From Lentzea sp. NBRC 102530 (GTDB lineage: Bacteria; Actinomycetota; Actinomycetes; Mycobacteriales; Pseudonocardiaceae), in contig NZ_BSTF01000004.1 in assembly GCF_030269365.1 (NCBI RefSeq), forward strand, positions 186,001 to 250,000: a stretch of DNA of 64,000 bases, in the 5' to 3' direction. Positions 17,736 to 26,060 of this stretch are shown piece by piece. The notes beneath the pieces are model-generated. The model did not search any database. It had not been told where the DNA came from and saw only the letters and a program-made list of their open reading frames with translations. The position numbers were made by a program, and so were the translations under genes. Numbering within the stretch: the first letter of the stretch is position 1; the number at the start of each line of letters is the position of its first letter.

Positions 17736-18310
17736 TGGCCAACGAGGTGACGATCCCGCTGCTGCCGTGCGCCTCCATCGACGAGGTGGCCGAGTTCTAC
17801 GTGATGCTCGGGTTCACCGTCACGTACCGGCAGTACCGCCCGAACGCGTACCTGTCGGTGCGGCGCGAGGAGATCAACCTCCACTTCTTCGGCATCCCCG
17901 GGTTCGACGTCACGTCGTCGTACAGCTCGTGCCTGATCCAGGTCGACGACCCGCGGGAGCTGTACGAGGCGTTCGCCGCGGGGATGCGGGCCGTCTACGG
18001 GCAGGTGCTGCTGAGCGGGATCCCGCGGGTGACCCGGCCTCGGCGGGACGGGTTCCTGCTGGTCGACCCCGGTGGCAACTGGGTCCGTGTGGTGCCGGCG
18101 GTGCGGGAGCGCCAGGAGCCGGGCCGCAACGGGCTGTCGCGGGCGCTGACGAACGCGGTGACGCTGGCCGGGTCGCACGGGGCCGAGCGGCAGGCGTTGA
18201 AGATCCTCGAAGGGGCGTTGGTGCGGGAGGTGCACGCTTCGGAGGAGGAGCGGGCGTCGGCGCTGGAGTTCCGCGAAGAACTGCTTGAACGGCTTAATCT
18301 ACATAGGTAG
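17735..18310 (+). CDS. glyoxalase/VOC-fold protein with C-terminal helical extension (copy 1)
   Basis: This 191-residue protein has a VOC (bleomycin-resistance/glyoxalase) module at residues 1-120: S-I-D-E-V-A-E-F-Y near the start, I-N-L-H-F-F-G and F-L-L-V-D-P-G-G-N-W-V-R-V. An approximately 65-residue helical tail containing R-Q-A-L-K-I-L-E-G-A-L follows, which resembles a TPR-like hairpin. Such proteins bind or modify small molecules. It is clearly paralogous to the protein at 18956-19549, and a PadR regulator pair sits between the two. No ribosome site is visible, and a -10 box stands 6 bp before the GTG. Confidence 0.8.
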   Translation: MANEVTIPLLPCASIDEVAEFYVMLGFTVTYRQYRPNAYLSVRREEINLHFFGIPGFDVTSSYSSCLIQVDDPRELYEAFAAGMRAVYGQVLLSGIPRVTRPRRDGFLLVDPGGNWVRVVPAVRERQEPGRNGLSRALTNAVTLAGSHGAERQALKILEGALVREVHASEEERASALEFREELLERLNLHR

Positions 18311-18313
18311 TCT
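18299..18313 (+). promoter_or_regulatory. promoter/palindrome at PadR-type gene
   Basis: CTAC (18299-18302) and GTAG (18307-18310) flank ATAG as a 12-bp inverted repeat, overlapping a TAGTCT -10-like box (18308-18313) that ends 7 bp before the GTG start of the PadR-type gene. An operator overlapping the promoter of its own small regulator is typical for PadR autoregulation. Confidence 0.5.
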
Positions 18314-18320
18314 TAGTGGC

Positions 18321-18626
18321 GTGGAGCCACTGCAACGCATCGGCAAGGCCACCGTCGACGTGCTCGAGGTGCTGCTGGGCGCCGGCGAGCCGCGGTGGGG
18401 GCTGGAGATCATCAAGCTCACCGGCCGTCCGTCCGGGAGCGTGTACCCGCTGCTGGACCGGCTGGAGCGGGCCGGGTGGGTGACGTCCGCCTGGGACGAC
18501 GACGCGGAACGGCGTGGGCCTCGGCGGCGGATGTACCGGCTGACCGGAGAAGGGGCGGCGGAGGCGCGCAAGGTCGTGGCCCGGGCTGCTCCGGCGCCGC
18601 GGTTCGTGCCTCGGGCGGCGCAATGA
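18321..18626 (+). CDS. PadR-family transcriptional regulator
   Basis: This 101-residue PadR-type winged-helix protein matches the family pattern: L-E-V-L-L-G-A-G-E-P-R-W-G-L-E-I, then S-G-S-V-Y-P-L-L-D-R-L-E-R-A-G-W-V, and a basic wing R-R-G-P-R-R-R-M-Y-R-L-T. GTG 18321 is used because the frame upstream only adds translated promoter sequence. It ends in an ATGA overlap with the next gene, a typical two-gene PadR plus small membrane protein unit. The palindrome over its -10 element suggests autoregulation. Confidence 0.88.
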   Translation: MEPLQRIGKATVDVLEVLLGAGEPRWGLEIIKLTGRPSGSVYPLLDRLERAGWVTSAWDDDAERRGPRRRMYRLTGEGAAEARKVVARAAPAPRFVPRAAQ

Positions 18627-18907
18627 GGGTCGCGTTGTGGCTGGTGCGGCTCGTGGCGTCGGACGAGCGCTGGCGTGAGCAGTGGGAAGCGGACGTGGTC
18701 GGGGCTCGCGAGCTCGGGATGTCGCCGTGGTCGGTGGCGTTCGGGGTCGTGCGGGCCGCTGTCGTGATGCCTGCGAAGGAGGCTGTTGTGGTCGGTCCGT
18801 TGGGGATTGCGTTGAAGCACGCGGGGACGCCTCGGAAGCGGGTGCTCATGCTCGCCGTGGTGTCGGCGTTGTTGTTGGTGGGCGGAGTCGTTCTGCTGTT
18901 CGCTTGA
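18623..18907 (+). CDS. small membrane protein co-translated with PadR regulator
   Basis: This 94-residue protein has a soluble charged N-terminal half (W-R-E-Q-W-E-A-D-V-V-G) and a C-terminal TM helix (about residues 74-92, A-V-V-S-A-L-L-L-V-G-G-V-V-L-L-F). The ATG overlaps the PadR stop (ATGA). The R-W-R-E-Q-W-x-A-D element recalls permease-associated proteins that follow PadR regulators in actinobacteria. The specific role is unknown; it may be a membrane partner that titrates the regulator. Confidence 0.7.
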   Translation: MRVALWLVRLVASDERWREQWEADVVGARELGMSPWSVAFGVVRAAVVMPAKEAVVVGPLGIALKHAGTPRKRVLMLAVVSALLLVGGVVLLFA

Positions 18908-18943
18908 GCAAATTGCTCCGTGTCGTTTCGGATGATTCGGGCT

Positions 18944-18956
18944 TAGCTTCGGGCGG
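18944..18956 (+). promoter_or_regulatory. -10 element before second VOC paralog, probable leaderless promoter
   Basis: TAGCTT (18944-18949), a 6-bp gap and GTG at 18956 repeat the layout found in front of the first copy (TAGTTT, 6 bp, GTG). No ribosome site is visible. Confidence 0.5.
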
Positions 18957-19549
18957 TGGCCAACGAACTGACAATTCCGCTTCTGCCCTGTGTGGACATC
19001 GATGAGATGGCGTCGTTCTACGAGATGCTCGGCTTCTCCGTCACCTATCGGCAGACGCGGCCGAACCCTTATGTGTGCGTGCGTCGCGAGGACCTCAACC
19101 TGCACTTCTACGGGATGCCGGGGCACGTGCCGGAGGAGTCGCACAGCACGTGCGTGGTGATCGTGGAGGACACCGGGCCGTTGTTCGAGGCGTTCGCGGC
19201 GGGGATGCGCGAACGGCACGGGAAGCTGTTGGTGGCCGGTATTCCGCGGATGACCCGGCCCCGGTTGCGCAACGACCGCTACACCGGGTTCACGGTCGTG
19301 GACCCGGCCGGCAACTGGATCAGGATCAACAAAGCGGCTCAGGAGCCCGAGGCGAAGACCCCGCTGGCCCGTGCGATGGAGAACGCGGCACGGCAGGCGG
19401 ACGCGCGCGGGGACGAGCGGCAGGCGTTGAAGATCCTCGAAGGCGCGTTGAAGAAGGCCGACGCCTCCGAGGACGTGACGGAGGCCGAGGCCTTCCGCGA
19501 CGAACTGATCGAACGGATCACTTCGTCTGGGCAGCGTCCAGACGCTTGA
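18956..19549 (+). CDS. glyoxalase/VOC-fold protein with C-terminal helical extension (copy 2)
   Basis: This 197-residue paralog of the 17735-18310 product shares M-A-N-E-x-T-I-P-L-L-P-C, E-M-L-G-F-S-V-T-Y-R-Q, L-N-L-H-F-Y-G-M-P-G and the tail D-E-R-Q-A-L-K-I-L-E-G-A-L. The VOC metal or ligand residues are not certain. The order VOC, PadR, membrane protein, VOC suggests tandem duplication around the regulator, or insertion of the PadR pair. The last 32 bp overlap the end of the convergent helicase gene. Confidence 0.8.
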   Translation: MANELTIPLLPCVDIDEMASFYEMLGFSVTYRQTRPNPYVCVRREDLNLHFYGMPGHVPEESHSTCVVIVEDTGPLFEAFAAGMRERHGKLLVAGIPRMTRPRLRNDRYTGFTVVDPAGNWIRINKAAQEPEAKTPLARAMENAARQADARGDERQALKILEGALKKADASEDVTEAEAFRDELIERITSSGQRPDA

Positions 19550-21521
19550 GGGCGGCCCGGACGACCTCCGGGTCGTAGGTGGTCCAGAACGGCGGCAGCG
19601 AAGCCCGGATGAAGCCGCCGTAGCGGGCCGTGGCGATGCGCGGGTCGAGGACGGCCACCACGCCCTTGTCCGACATCGATCGCAGCAGGCGGCCCGCGCC
19701 CTGGGCCATCAGCAGGGCGGCGTGCGTGGCGGCGACGGTCAGGAAGCCGTTGCCGCCGCGTGAGCTCACCGCCTTCTGCCGGGCCGACGCCAGCGGGTCG
19801 TCCGGCCGGGGGAACGGGATCCTGTCCATGATCACGAGCTGGAGGCTGGGCCCGGGCACGTCCACGCCCTGCCACAGCGACAGCGTGCCGAACAGGCACG
19901 TGCGTTCGTCCTCGGAGAACTTCTTGACCAGCAGACCCGTCGCGTCGTCGCCCTGGCAGAGGATCGGGTGGTCGATCCTGTCCCGCAGCGCTTCGGTGGC
20001 GGCCTTGGCGGCGCGCGTCGAGGAGAACAGGCCGAGCGCGCGCCCGCCGGCCGCGTTCACCAGGCCCTCGATCTCCTCCAGGTACTCGGGCGGCAGCCCG
20101 TCGCGGCCCGGCTGCGGCAGATGCCTTGCCACGTAGAGGATTCCGCTCGTGCCGTGCTGGAACGGCGAGCCGACGTCGAGACCCGTCCACTTGGGACCGT
20201 CGAGGTCCTTCTCGGTGGCCGCGCCCTCGATCTTGCGGACCTTATCGCTCGGCGGCAGCCCCCACTGGCGCGCCATCGTGTCGAACGCGCCGCCGAGCGT
20301 GAGCGTCGCGGACGTCAGCACCGTGGTGCGCTTGGCGAAGAGCCGTTCGCGCAGCAGCCCGCCCACGCCGAGCGGCGCGACCCTGATGGACGGCGCCTTC
20401 TGGTTGAAGTCGCCCGAGATCCACACGACGTCGCGTTCCTCGTCGAACGCCTCCAGCACCCGGACCGCGCAGTCGTGCACCTCTTCGAGCAGCGCCAGCG
20501 CCAGCTTGCGCGCCGTCGCCCCGTCCGGATCCTCCTTGCGTTCCGATCCCAGGGCCGTCACGCAGTTGTGCGCCGAGTCCCTGGTGGCCGCGAGAGCACC
20601 CGAGAGGGCACGCGGCAGTGCGTCGAGGCGGCCCGACGGCATGTCCTCGAGGATCATCGCGAGCCCGTCGCCGGCCTCGGCCAGCCGATCCGCGATGTCC
20701 TGGTCGATCAGCCGGCCGCACCTGCGCGCCGCCATGCTGACGCTCGCCCCGCTCAGCTCCTCCGTCGCCACGGACGTGATGCGGTCGACCAGGTCGTGCG
20801 CCTCGTCGATCACCACCACGTCGTGGTCGGGCAACACCTGGTAGCCCTCCAACGCGTCGATGGCGAGCATCGCGTGGTTCGTGACCACCACGTCCGCCTT
20901 GCCGGCCTCCGCGCGCGCCCGTTCCGCGAAGCAGTCGGACCCGATCGGACACTTGCTGACGCCCAGGCACTCCCGAGCGGTGACGCTCACCTGCCGCCAC
21001 GCCTGCTCGCTGACACCGGGCACCAGCTCGTCGCGATCACCGGTCTCGGTGTCCGACGACCACTCGTGCAGCCGCTTCACCTCACGCCCGAGCTTCGACA
21101 CCGCGAACGGGTCGAACAGCGCGTCCTCCTCGGGCTCGTCCGGCGCCCCGTTGTGCACGCGGTGCATGCACAGGTAGTTCCGCCGGCCCTTGAGGATCGC
21201 GAACGTCGGCTCCCGCCCCAGATCCTTCTTGAGCGCCTTCGACAGCCGCGGCAGGTCCCGGTCGACCAGCTGCCGCTGCAGGGCGATCGTGGCCGTCGAC
21301 ACGACCACCGTCTCGTCCTTGGCCACCGCGTGCCGGATGGACGGCACCAGGTAGGCGAGCGACTTGCCGGTACCCGTGCCCGCCTGCACGGCGAGGTGCT
21401 CGCCCGTGCGGATCGAGTGGTCGACGGCCTCGGCCATCTCCACCTGACCAGGGCGCTCCGCACCGCCGACGGCGTGGACGGCGGTTTCGAGAAGGCTCAG
21501 GGTGGGGGGAACTTCAGGCAC
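19518..21521 (-). CDS. dinG: DinG-like superfamily 2 DNA helicase
   Basis: This 667-residue XPD/DinG-type ATP-dependent 5'-3' helicase acts in DNA repair and on structured DNA. Walker A is G-T-G-T-G-K-S at 48-54, and the DEAH box stands in V-V-V-I-D-E-A-H-D-L. Cysteines around Y-L-C-M-H-R, A-R-E-C-L-G, K-C-P-I-G-S-D-C could bind the iron-sulfur cluster seen in this family. Motif VI reads A-Q-G-A-G-R-L-L-R-S. The start is ATG 21521. In M. tuberculosis dinG (Rv1329c) neighbours pncB and clpS, the genes found here 8 kb further on, so a cluster has probably been inserted between them. Confidence 0.92.
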   Translation of the reverse strand: MPEVPPTLSLLETAVHAVGGAERPGQVEMAEAVDHSIRTGEHLAVQAGTGTGKSLAYLVPSIRHAVAKDETVVVSTATIALQRQLVDRDLPRLSKALKKDLGREPTFAILKGRRNYLCMHRVHNGAPDEPEEDALFDPFAVSKLGREVKRLHEWSSDTETGDRDELVPGVSEQAWRQVSVTARECLGVSKCPIGSDCFAERARAEAGKADVVVTNHAMLAIDALEGYQVLPDHDVVVIDEAHDLVDRITSVATEELSGASVSMAARRCGRLIDQDIADRLAEAGDGLAMILEDMPSGRLDALPRALSGALAATRDSAHNCVTALGSERKEDPDGATARKLALALLEEVHDCAVRVLEAFDEERDVVWISGDFNQKAPSIRVAPLGVGGLLRERLFAKRTTVLTSATLTLGGAFDTMARQWGLPPSDKVRKIEGAATEKDLDGPKWTGLDVGSPFQHGTSGILYVARHLPQPGRDGLPPEYLEEIEGLVNAAGGRALGLFSSTRAAKAATEALRDRIDHPILCQGDDATGLLVKKFSEDERTCLFGTLSLWQGVDVPGPSLQLVIMDRIPFPRPDDPLASARQKAVSSRGGNGFLTVAATHAALLMAQGAGRLLRSMSDKGVVAVLDPRIATARYGGFIRASLPPFWTTYDPEVVRAALKRLDAAQTK

Positions 21522-21629
21522 GAGGAAGACCGTACCCGGCAGGTCCGACAGTCTCGCCGGACCCGCTGGATCGGAGAGGACGCCGAGTTGGCGGGTGTGC
21601 CGGACCGGAGAGGAAGGCGGGGCGACACC

Positions 21630-21714
21630 AGGGCTGTGCGGCGAAGCCGAGGGCTGTGTGGCGACATCAGGGCTGTGCGGGGAAGCCGAGGGCTGTTCGG
21701 CGAAGCCGAGGGCT
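21630..21714. repeat. tandem 19-20 bp repeats, about 4.3 copies
   Basis: Units starting AGGGCTGT at 21630, 21650, 21669 and 21689, plus a partial unit at 21709, are 19-20 bp long with consensus AGGGCTGTGCGGCGAAGCCG; the second unit ends GACATC instead. A further partial unit precedes at 21621-21629. The array fills the spacer between the membrane protein gene (stop at 21714-21716) and the dinG start. Confidence 0.8.
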
Positions 21715-22523
21715 CAGTCGCCGCCGCCTCCACCGCAACCGCCGCCGCAGCCCCCGCCGCCACAGCTGCTGCCCCCGCTGTCGCTCGACGAGCAGCTGCT
21801 GTCCGACGAGCAGCCACCTCCGCAGCTGCTGCTGGACGTCGTCTCACGCCCCGGCAGCATCCCGATCGCGAGCGCGGAGAGACCGAACATCCCCGCGATC
21901 GCCATCCCGCCGGCCCGGCCGCGCAGGCCGCGGGCCGCGACCGCGCCGATCGGGTCGCGGGAGCTCACCCGGTTCTGGGCTCGCTTCACCAGGACGTACC
22001 CGGCTCGGGTGCGCAGGCGGCCGGGGTCGCGGGCGCGCAGGACCGAGGCCCAGACGAGGGCGACCACGCCGGCGGCGAAGAAGTACCAGAACGGGAACCC
22101 GGTCAGCGATGGCGCGAAGTCGAGGAAGTCCACCAGGAGTTCCGGTGCCACGGCGCTGAGCACTCCCGCGATGAACAGCAGCGGGGTCAGCAGGAACAGC
22201 CACGGGTAGAGGCGCGGCCGGTAGGAACGGCGGCGGCGCAGGAGCTTGCGGTTGACGAGGTGGGTGCGCAGGCCCTCTGTCTCGGGCGAGGCGAAGGCGC
22301 CGTAGACCACGTCGTTCAGCAGGCGGCCGTGGCGCAGGCCGCGGAGGATCTGGGCCTCCAGCGGGGTGGCGGGGCCCTGGCCCGGTACGTGGACGGCGCT
22401 CAGCACGCCCTCGCGCGAGACCCGGACCAGGCCTGCCTGGATCAGGCGGGCCAGGGCCACCTCGGCCGCGCGGGCCGGGCCGCCCGCGAGGCAGCCCAGC
22501 TCTTCGGGGGTATGCGTCGTCAC
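21714..22523 (-). CDS. TIGR04222-like membrane protein with Cys/Gly/Ser-rich tail
   Basis: This 269-residue actinobacterial membrane protein resembles the TIGR04222 group. The N-terminal soluble segment (about 1-105, T-P-E-E-L-G-C-L-A-G-G) is winged-helix-like, and two TM helices follow at about 106-128 and 143-163. A possible third lies near 206-222, before a low-complexity tail of about 45 residues made of Cys, Gly and Ser with a final Asp. Such tails are known in this group, but their purpose (metal binding, cross-linking or modification) is not established. The tail ends at the repeat array 21630-21714. The nucleotidyltransferase gene is upstream. Confidence 0.75.
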   Translation of the reverse strand: MTTHTPEELGCLAGGPARAAEVALARLIQAGLVRVSREGVLSAVHVPGQGPATPLEAQILRGLRHGRLLNDVVYGAFASPETEGLRTHLVNRKLLRRRRSYRPRLYPWLFLLTPLLFIAGVLSAVAPELLVDFLDFAPSLTGFPFWYFFAAGVVALVWASVLRARDPGRLRTRAGYVLVKRAQNRVSSRDPIGAVAARGLRGRAGGMAIAGMFGLSALAIGMLPGRETTSSSSCGGGCSSDSSCSSSDSGGSSCGGGGCGGGCGGGGGD

Positions 22524-22545
22524 GCGGATTTCTCGGCCGCGGGAC

Positions 22546-23217
22546 CTACGTCGTTACGTCGGCCACGATCCGGTCGTACAGGTCGAGGGACGCCAGCGCG
22601 TGCGAGACCTTCAGCGGGACGTCCTCGCCGCGGCGGGAGGCGACCAGTTCCAGGATCGGGAGGTCGGGCCAGCGGGCGGCGGCCAGAACGCCGGCGCGGG
22701 ACTTGCTGACGATCTCGCCGGTGCGGATCGTGTGCCACAGCCTGGCCGGGCCGAGGCCCACCCACAGCAGGTTCGCGCGCCCTATGGACGCCTCGGGGTC
22801 CAGCGACGGAGCTATGCCGCGGAAGTGGTCGAACTCGGTCTTCCAGTAGGTGGCGAGGTTGTCGCGGCAGTACGCCTCGACATCGGCGGCCGTGCCGGGG
22901 CAGGACGGTCGTGTGCCGCGCACGGTCTGACCGACGGTGCGCAGCTGTTGCCACAGCACGGGAGTGATCTCGCCGGACAACGGGGTCACGTCGAAGACCG
23001 GCTTCTCCAACGACCCGGCCGGCACCACGGCCACGTCGGCGCCTTCGACAGCAGGCACCTCGGCAGGAGAGGACAGCTCGATCACGATGTCCAGGTCCGA
23101 GTCGGGGACGACGTCGTCCAGCACGCGCGACCCATAAAGATGCGCGCCCGCCACAAGGCCCGGCAGGCGCGCATCCAGGAACGACAGGTACTCCCCAGGC
23201 GTGATCACCTGGTCCAA
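22546..23217 (-). CDS. nucleotidyltransferase-fold protein
   Basis: This 223-residue protein has the minimal nucleotidyltransferase signature L-Y-G-S30-R followed by D39-S-D41-L-D43 (GSx10DxD), the pattern of aminoglycoside adenylyltransferases and related enzymes. The C-terminal half is a helical bundle (W-K-T-E-F-D-H-F-R-G). It could adenylylate a small molecule. The substrate is unknown and a resistance role is not shown. The TTG start at 23217 lies one base from the stop of bioY, so the two genes are probably co-transcribed. Confidence 0.8.
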   Translation of the reverse strand: MDQVITPGEYLSFLDARLPGLVAGAHLYGSRVLDDVVPDSDLDIVIELSSPAEVPAVEGADVAVVPAGSLEKPVFDVTPLSGEITPVLWQQLRTVGQTVRGTRPSCPGTAADVEAYCRDNLATYWKTEFDHFRGIAPSLDPEASIGRANLLWVGLGPARLWHTIRTGEIVSKSRAGVLAAARWPDLPILELVASRRGEDVPLKVSHALASLDLYDRIVADVTT

Positions 23218-23218
23218 G

Positions 23219-23791
23219 CTACCGACGGCGGACGAGCGCCCAGGCTCCCGGCAGCAGGCCCGCGGCCAACGCGATCTTCAGGGCGTCACCGATCAGGAAC
23301 GGCAGCACGCCGACGGCCAGCGCCTTGCCGAACGACATGTCCGCGGCGGCCATCAGCCACGGCACGCCCACGGAGTAGATCGCCAGGTTGCCCAGTGCCA
23401 TCAGGCCCACCACGCGCAACGGTGTGCGGTCGCCGCCGCGTCCGGCCAGGTAGCCCACCAGGGCACCGGCGAACACGAAGCCCACGACGTAGCCGAGCGA
23501 CACCGGAACGCCGGACGAGCCTCCCTGGAACCACGGCACGCCCGCGACGCCCGCGATCAGGTACAGCAGCATCGAGGTCGCACCTCGTTGCCAGCCCAGC
23601 GTTGCGCCGACGAGCAGCGCGGCGAACGTCTGGCCCGTCAGCGGCACCGGGCTGCCCGGAATCGGCAGCGCCACCTGGGCGGCGAGTCCGGTGAAGGCGG
23701 CACCGGCGACGACCAGCGTCAGGTCGCGGACCAGCGCTCCCGGCACGAAGTCGGCGAGCACGGTGCGACGGGGCGCGAGTGCGAGTGTCAC
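23219..23791 (-). CDS. bioY: biotin transporter S component BioY
   Basis: This substrate-binding membrane subunit of an ECF-type biotin importer has 190 residues and about six TM helices. Family segments are visible: A-Q-V-A-L-P-I-P-G-S-P-V-P-L-T-G-Q-T-F near the N-terminus and Y-L-I-A-G-V-A-G-V-P-W-F. GTG 23791 is chosen because GGAGGGAAC precedes it; the open frame further upstream is antisense to the glycosyltransferase gene. No EcfA/EcfT genes are adjacent, so it either uses a shared energy module or works alone, as some BioY proteins can. Confidence 0.92.
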   Translation of the reverse strand: MTLALAPRRTVLADFVPGALVRDLTLVVAGAAFTGLAAQVALPIPGSPVPLTGQTFAALLVGATLGWQRGATSMLLYLIAGVAGVPWFQGGSSGVPVSLGYVVGFVFAGALVGYLAGRGGDRTPLRVVGLMALGNLAIYSVGVPWLMAAADMSFGKALAVGVLPFLIGDALKIALAAGLLPGAWALVRRR

Positions 23792-23877
23792 GTTCCCTCC
23801 CAGGCGGAATCGAGAGAACCTGAGATTAACCACGCCGACTCGAGAACGTCTTTGTTCCATGTCTGCAAAGTGACCGG

Positions 23878-25248
23878 TCACACATCGAGTGCGACCTTGC
23901 CGGCGACGCGGTCGTCGTTGCGGCGCGTCTTGGTCCAGCCGTTGTTGCCGCGCACCAACCGGATCAGCGCGCGCCACGATGTGATGTAGAACGTGTAGAT
24001 GTACAGCGCGTAGCCGAACCCGTACAGGATGGACTTCCAGAACCCGACGGGCACGCAACGCGCGCGATACACCGGCCCCCACAACACGAACGGCAACAAA
24101 CCAAACGCGCCGTACACGGTGAAGAGGATCCACGCCCCGTCGAAGAACCACGACACGACTTCGGTGGGCGACACCATGAACCGGTACGCCATCATCGCCA
24201 TCGGGATCGGGTAGATCAGCGTGCCGAGCAACTGCATCCACGGCTGCGCGAGGTAGTACATCATCTCCGCCGCCCCCAACGTCGTCAGGTGGTCGGAGTC
24301 CCAGATGCGGCGCAGGTACCGCATGCACTGCATGGTTCCCTGACCCCACCGGGTGCGCTGCGCCAGGAAACGCCGCAACGAGTACAACGCCTCCTGGTTC
24401 ACGTGCGTGTCCAACGAGAAGCCCGTGTGCCACCCCGCCGTCAGCAGGTGCACGCCGAGTTCGAAGTCCTCCAGCAACGACCCGCGCCACGGCGACCCGG
24501 TCGGCCCGGCGATGGAGTCCAAAGCGGACAGACGGGTGAACTGCCCGTTGCCGCCCATGGAGATCGTGCCCGTCGCACCGCGCGACATCTGGATCGCCGC
24601 GATGGCCGTGCGGAACTCCAGGTCCTGCATCCGCACCAGCCCGGCGCCGAACGCCCGCCGCCACCGCGTCACGCCCGGCTGCCGCTGCCCGGCGTTGATC
24701 ATCCGCACGTCCACCTGCACGGCCCCGATGCGGGGATTGCCGAAGAGGTGCGTGGCTGCACAGACTTCCAGGCAGTTGGGAGCAGGCCGCCCGTCCGCGT
24801 CCACCACCACGACGATCGCACGGTCGGCATCGGCACGACGGCCCATCCACATCTTCAACGTGCGGTAGGCGTCGTTCAGCGCGTTGCCCTTGCCGGTGCG
24901 GGCATAGGGCCGTTGGCGTTGCACGAGGTGGATCTGCGGATCACGGATACCGCCGTTGCGCTTCAACGTCCGCACGACACCGGCGGTGCGGTCGTCGGAG
25001 TCGTCGTCGATGACCCACACGTGCGCGATGGGGAACGTCTCGCGCAGGTACCTGATCGTGGCGCCGATGACGGCCTCCTCGTCGCGGCACGGCACGAAGA
25101 AGTGCCACTCCAGCAACGACGGATCGCCTACCGGAGCGGGCTTGCGCCGCAGGTACGGCACCACGATCACGAACACGTACGTCACGAAGGCGACGCTCAT
25201 CGTCAGAGCGAGCGCCTGCGTGAACCCGAGGACGAGGTCGAGGCTCAC
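23878..25248 (-). CDS. family 2 glycosyltransferase, membrane-embedded, of exosortase locus
   Basis: This 456-residue processive-type GT2 enzyme has one N-terminal TM helix (about 8-32) and a catalytic domain with D-D-D-S-D-D at 81-86, D150-A-D-G, the L-L-E-D-F-E acidic site near 258-263 and Q297-R-T-R-W301 (QxxRW). Four or more C-terminal TM helices follow. These features place it with cellulose/hyaluronan-synthase-like enzymes that use UDP-sugars at the membrane. Its GTG overlaps the exosortase stop by 4 nt (GTGA), so the two proteins are made together. The longer open frame upstream is antisense noise. It probably glycosylates or builds the glycan for the exosortase substrate (inference). 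Confidence 0.88.
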   Translation of the reverse strand: MSLDLVLGFTQALALTMSVAFVTYVFVIVVPYLRRKPAPVGDPSLLEWHFFVPCRDEEAVIGATIRYLRETFPIAHVWVIDDDSDDRTAGVVRTLKRNGGIRDPQIHLVQRQRPYARTGKGNALNDAYRTLKMWMGRRADADRAIVVVVDADGRPAPNCLEVCAATHLFGNPRIGAVQVDVRMINAGQRQPGVTRWRRAFGAGLVRMQDLEFRTAIAAIQMSRGATGTISMGGNGQFTRLSALDSIAGPTGSPWRGSLLEDFELGVHLLTAGWHTGFSLDTHVNQEALYSLRRFLAQRTRWGQGTMQCMRYLRRIWDSDHLTTLGAAEMMYYLAQPWMQLLGTLIYPIPMAMMAYRFMVSPTEVVSWFFDGAWILFTVYGAFGLLPFVLWGPVYRARCVPVGFWKSILYGFGYALYIYTFYITSWRALIRLVRGNNGWTKTRRNDDRVAGKVALDV

Positions 25249-25763
25249 TTCCGGGTGGCCAGCCAGACGAACGCGACCAACGCGGCCGCGCCACCGAACA
25301 CGCTCACCATCGACCCCAGCAGCGTGTGGCCCCAGTAGTAGCCGGTGTCGACGCCGAGCCAGTTCACCAGCCCCACCAGGGTCAGCACGCGGAACTGGTT
25401 CACGACCACCACCGCCAGCGCCGCGACGCCCAGTGCGAACAGCACCCGCGACTGGATCCGCGGCCGCAGCGCGATCATCACCGCGCCGACCACGATCAGC
25501 GGCAGCACCAGGAACGCCGACGTGCACTCCGGGGTCATCCTCAGGCCCAGGGGGGTGTCCGAACCCAGTCCGAAGTAGACGGTCTGGCGCTCGGGGACCA
25601 CGTCCACGCCGTAGGAGCTGATGACGCTCAGGACCGCGCCGGACAAGGAGATCTCCGCCGTCCGGTAGAGCCGGTGTGCGAACACGAGTCCCGCTGCGAC
25701 GGCGACGAGGACCACCACGGTCACCCGGCTCGGGAATGCGGTGCGGCGCAGGGCAAGCGTCAC
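25245..25763 (-). CDS. exosortase/archaeosortase family transpeptidase (XrtP-like)
   Basis: This 172-residue integral membrane cysteine transpeptidase has about five TM segments. The exosortase triad is present: Cys80 in M-T-P-E-C-T-S-A-F, Arg125 in V-N-Q-F-R-V-L and His146 in Y-W-G-H-T-L-L. The gene is divergent from a secreted protein with a matching C-terminal signal, and the coupled glycosyltransferase fits the actinobacterial exosortase P system. GTG 25763 is chosen for the GGAAAGGA ribosome site 8 bp before it; the upstream ATG (25892) adds 43 polar residues with no support. Confidence 0.85.
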   Translation of the reverse strand: MTLALRRTAFPSRVTVVVLVAVAAGLVFAHRLYRTAEISLSGAVLSVISSYGVDVVPERQTVYFGLGSDTPLGLRMTPECTSAFLVLPLIVVGAVMIALRPRIQSRVLFALGVAALAVVVVNQFRVLTLVGLVNWLGVDTGYYWGHTLLGSMVSVFGGAAALVAFVWLATRK

Positions 25764-26060
25764 CCGAAGATCCTTTCCACCGATGAGGGAGCGCCCAGAC
25801 GGGCTACTTGACCTTCCATCGGTAGACGGAACGTCATCCCTCACCCCCGGATCGGGTGACGCCGTAACCGGAAATTGATCAAAAAAACCCACGATGAGTG
25901 GCCCCGATTGGGCGAGACGAGTGGTCGTGTCCCTCGATACGGGGAGTAACCCTCAGTTCCCTCGAAAGAAAGCCGATGCCGGTAATTGCCCCCGGAAAGC
26001 GTGAAACCAGAGTGGTATCAGCACGCCCCGGTGGCCGGAGGAATCAAGGGAAGGAGTTTC
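25764..26060. promoter_or_regulatory. divergent promoter region of exosortase and its substrate
   Basis: This 297-bp region lies between the exosortase start and the anchored-protein start. It has two nested inverted repeats near the exosortase side, ACCGATG/CATCGGT (25779-25785/25817-25823) and TGAGGGA/TCCCTCA (25784-25790/25837-25843). A local A-run (ATCAAAAAAAC, about 25877-25887) is unusual in this GC range. No promoter boxes or riboswitch class can be assigned. Confidence 0.4.

Noticed and set aside
21630..21714. CRISPR or attachment site for the tandem 20-bp units
   Set aside because: Units are contiguous without spacers; this is a simple tandem repeat.
19968..22709. 913-codon plus-strand frame across the dinG and membrane protein genes
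   Set aside because: It is a shadow of both genes, with low-complexity Arg/Gln/Ala composition and no ribosome site.
23792..24850. Upstream part of the minus-strand frame containing bioY
   Set aside because: It is a shifted-frame shadow inside the glycosyltransferase gene; bioY starts at GTG 23791 with its own GGAGGGAAC.
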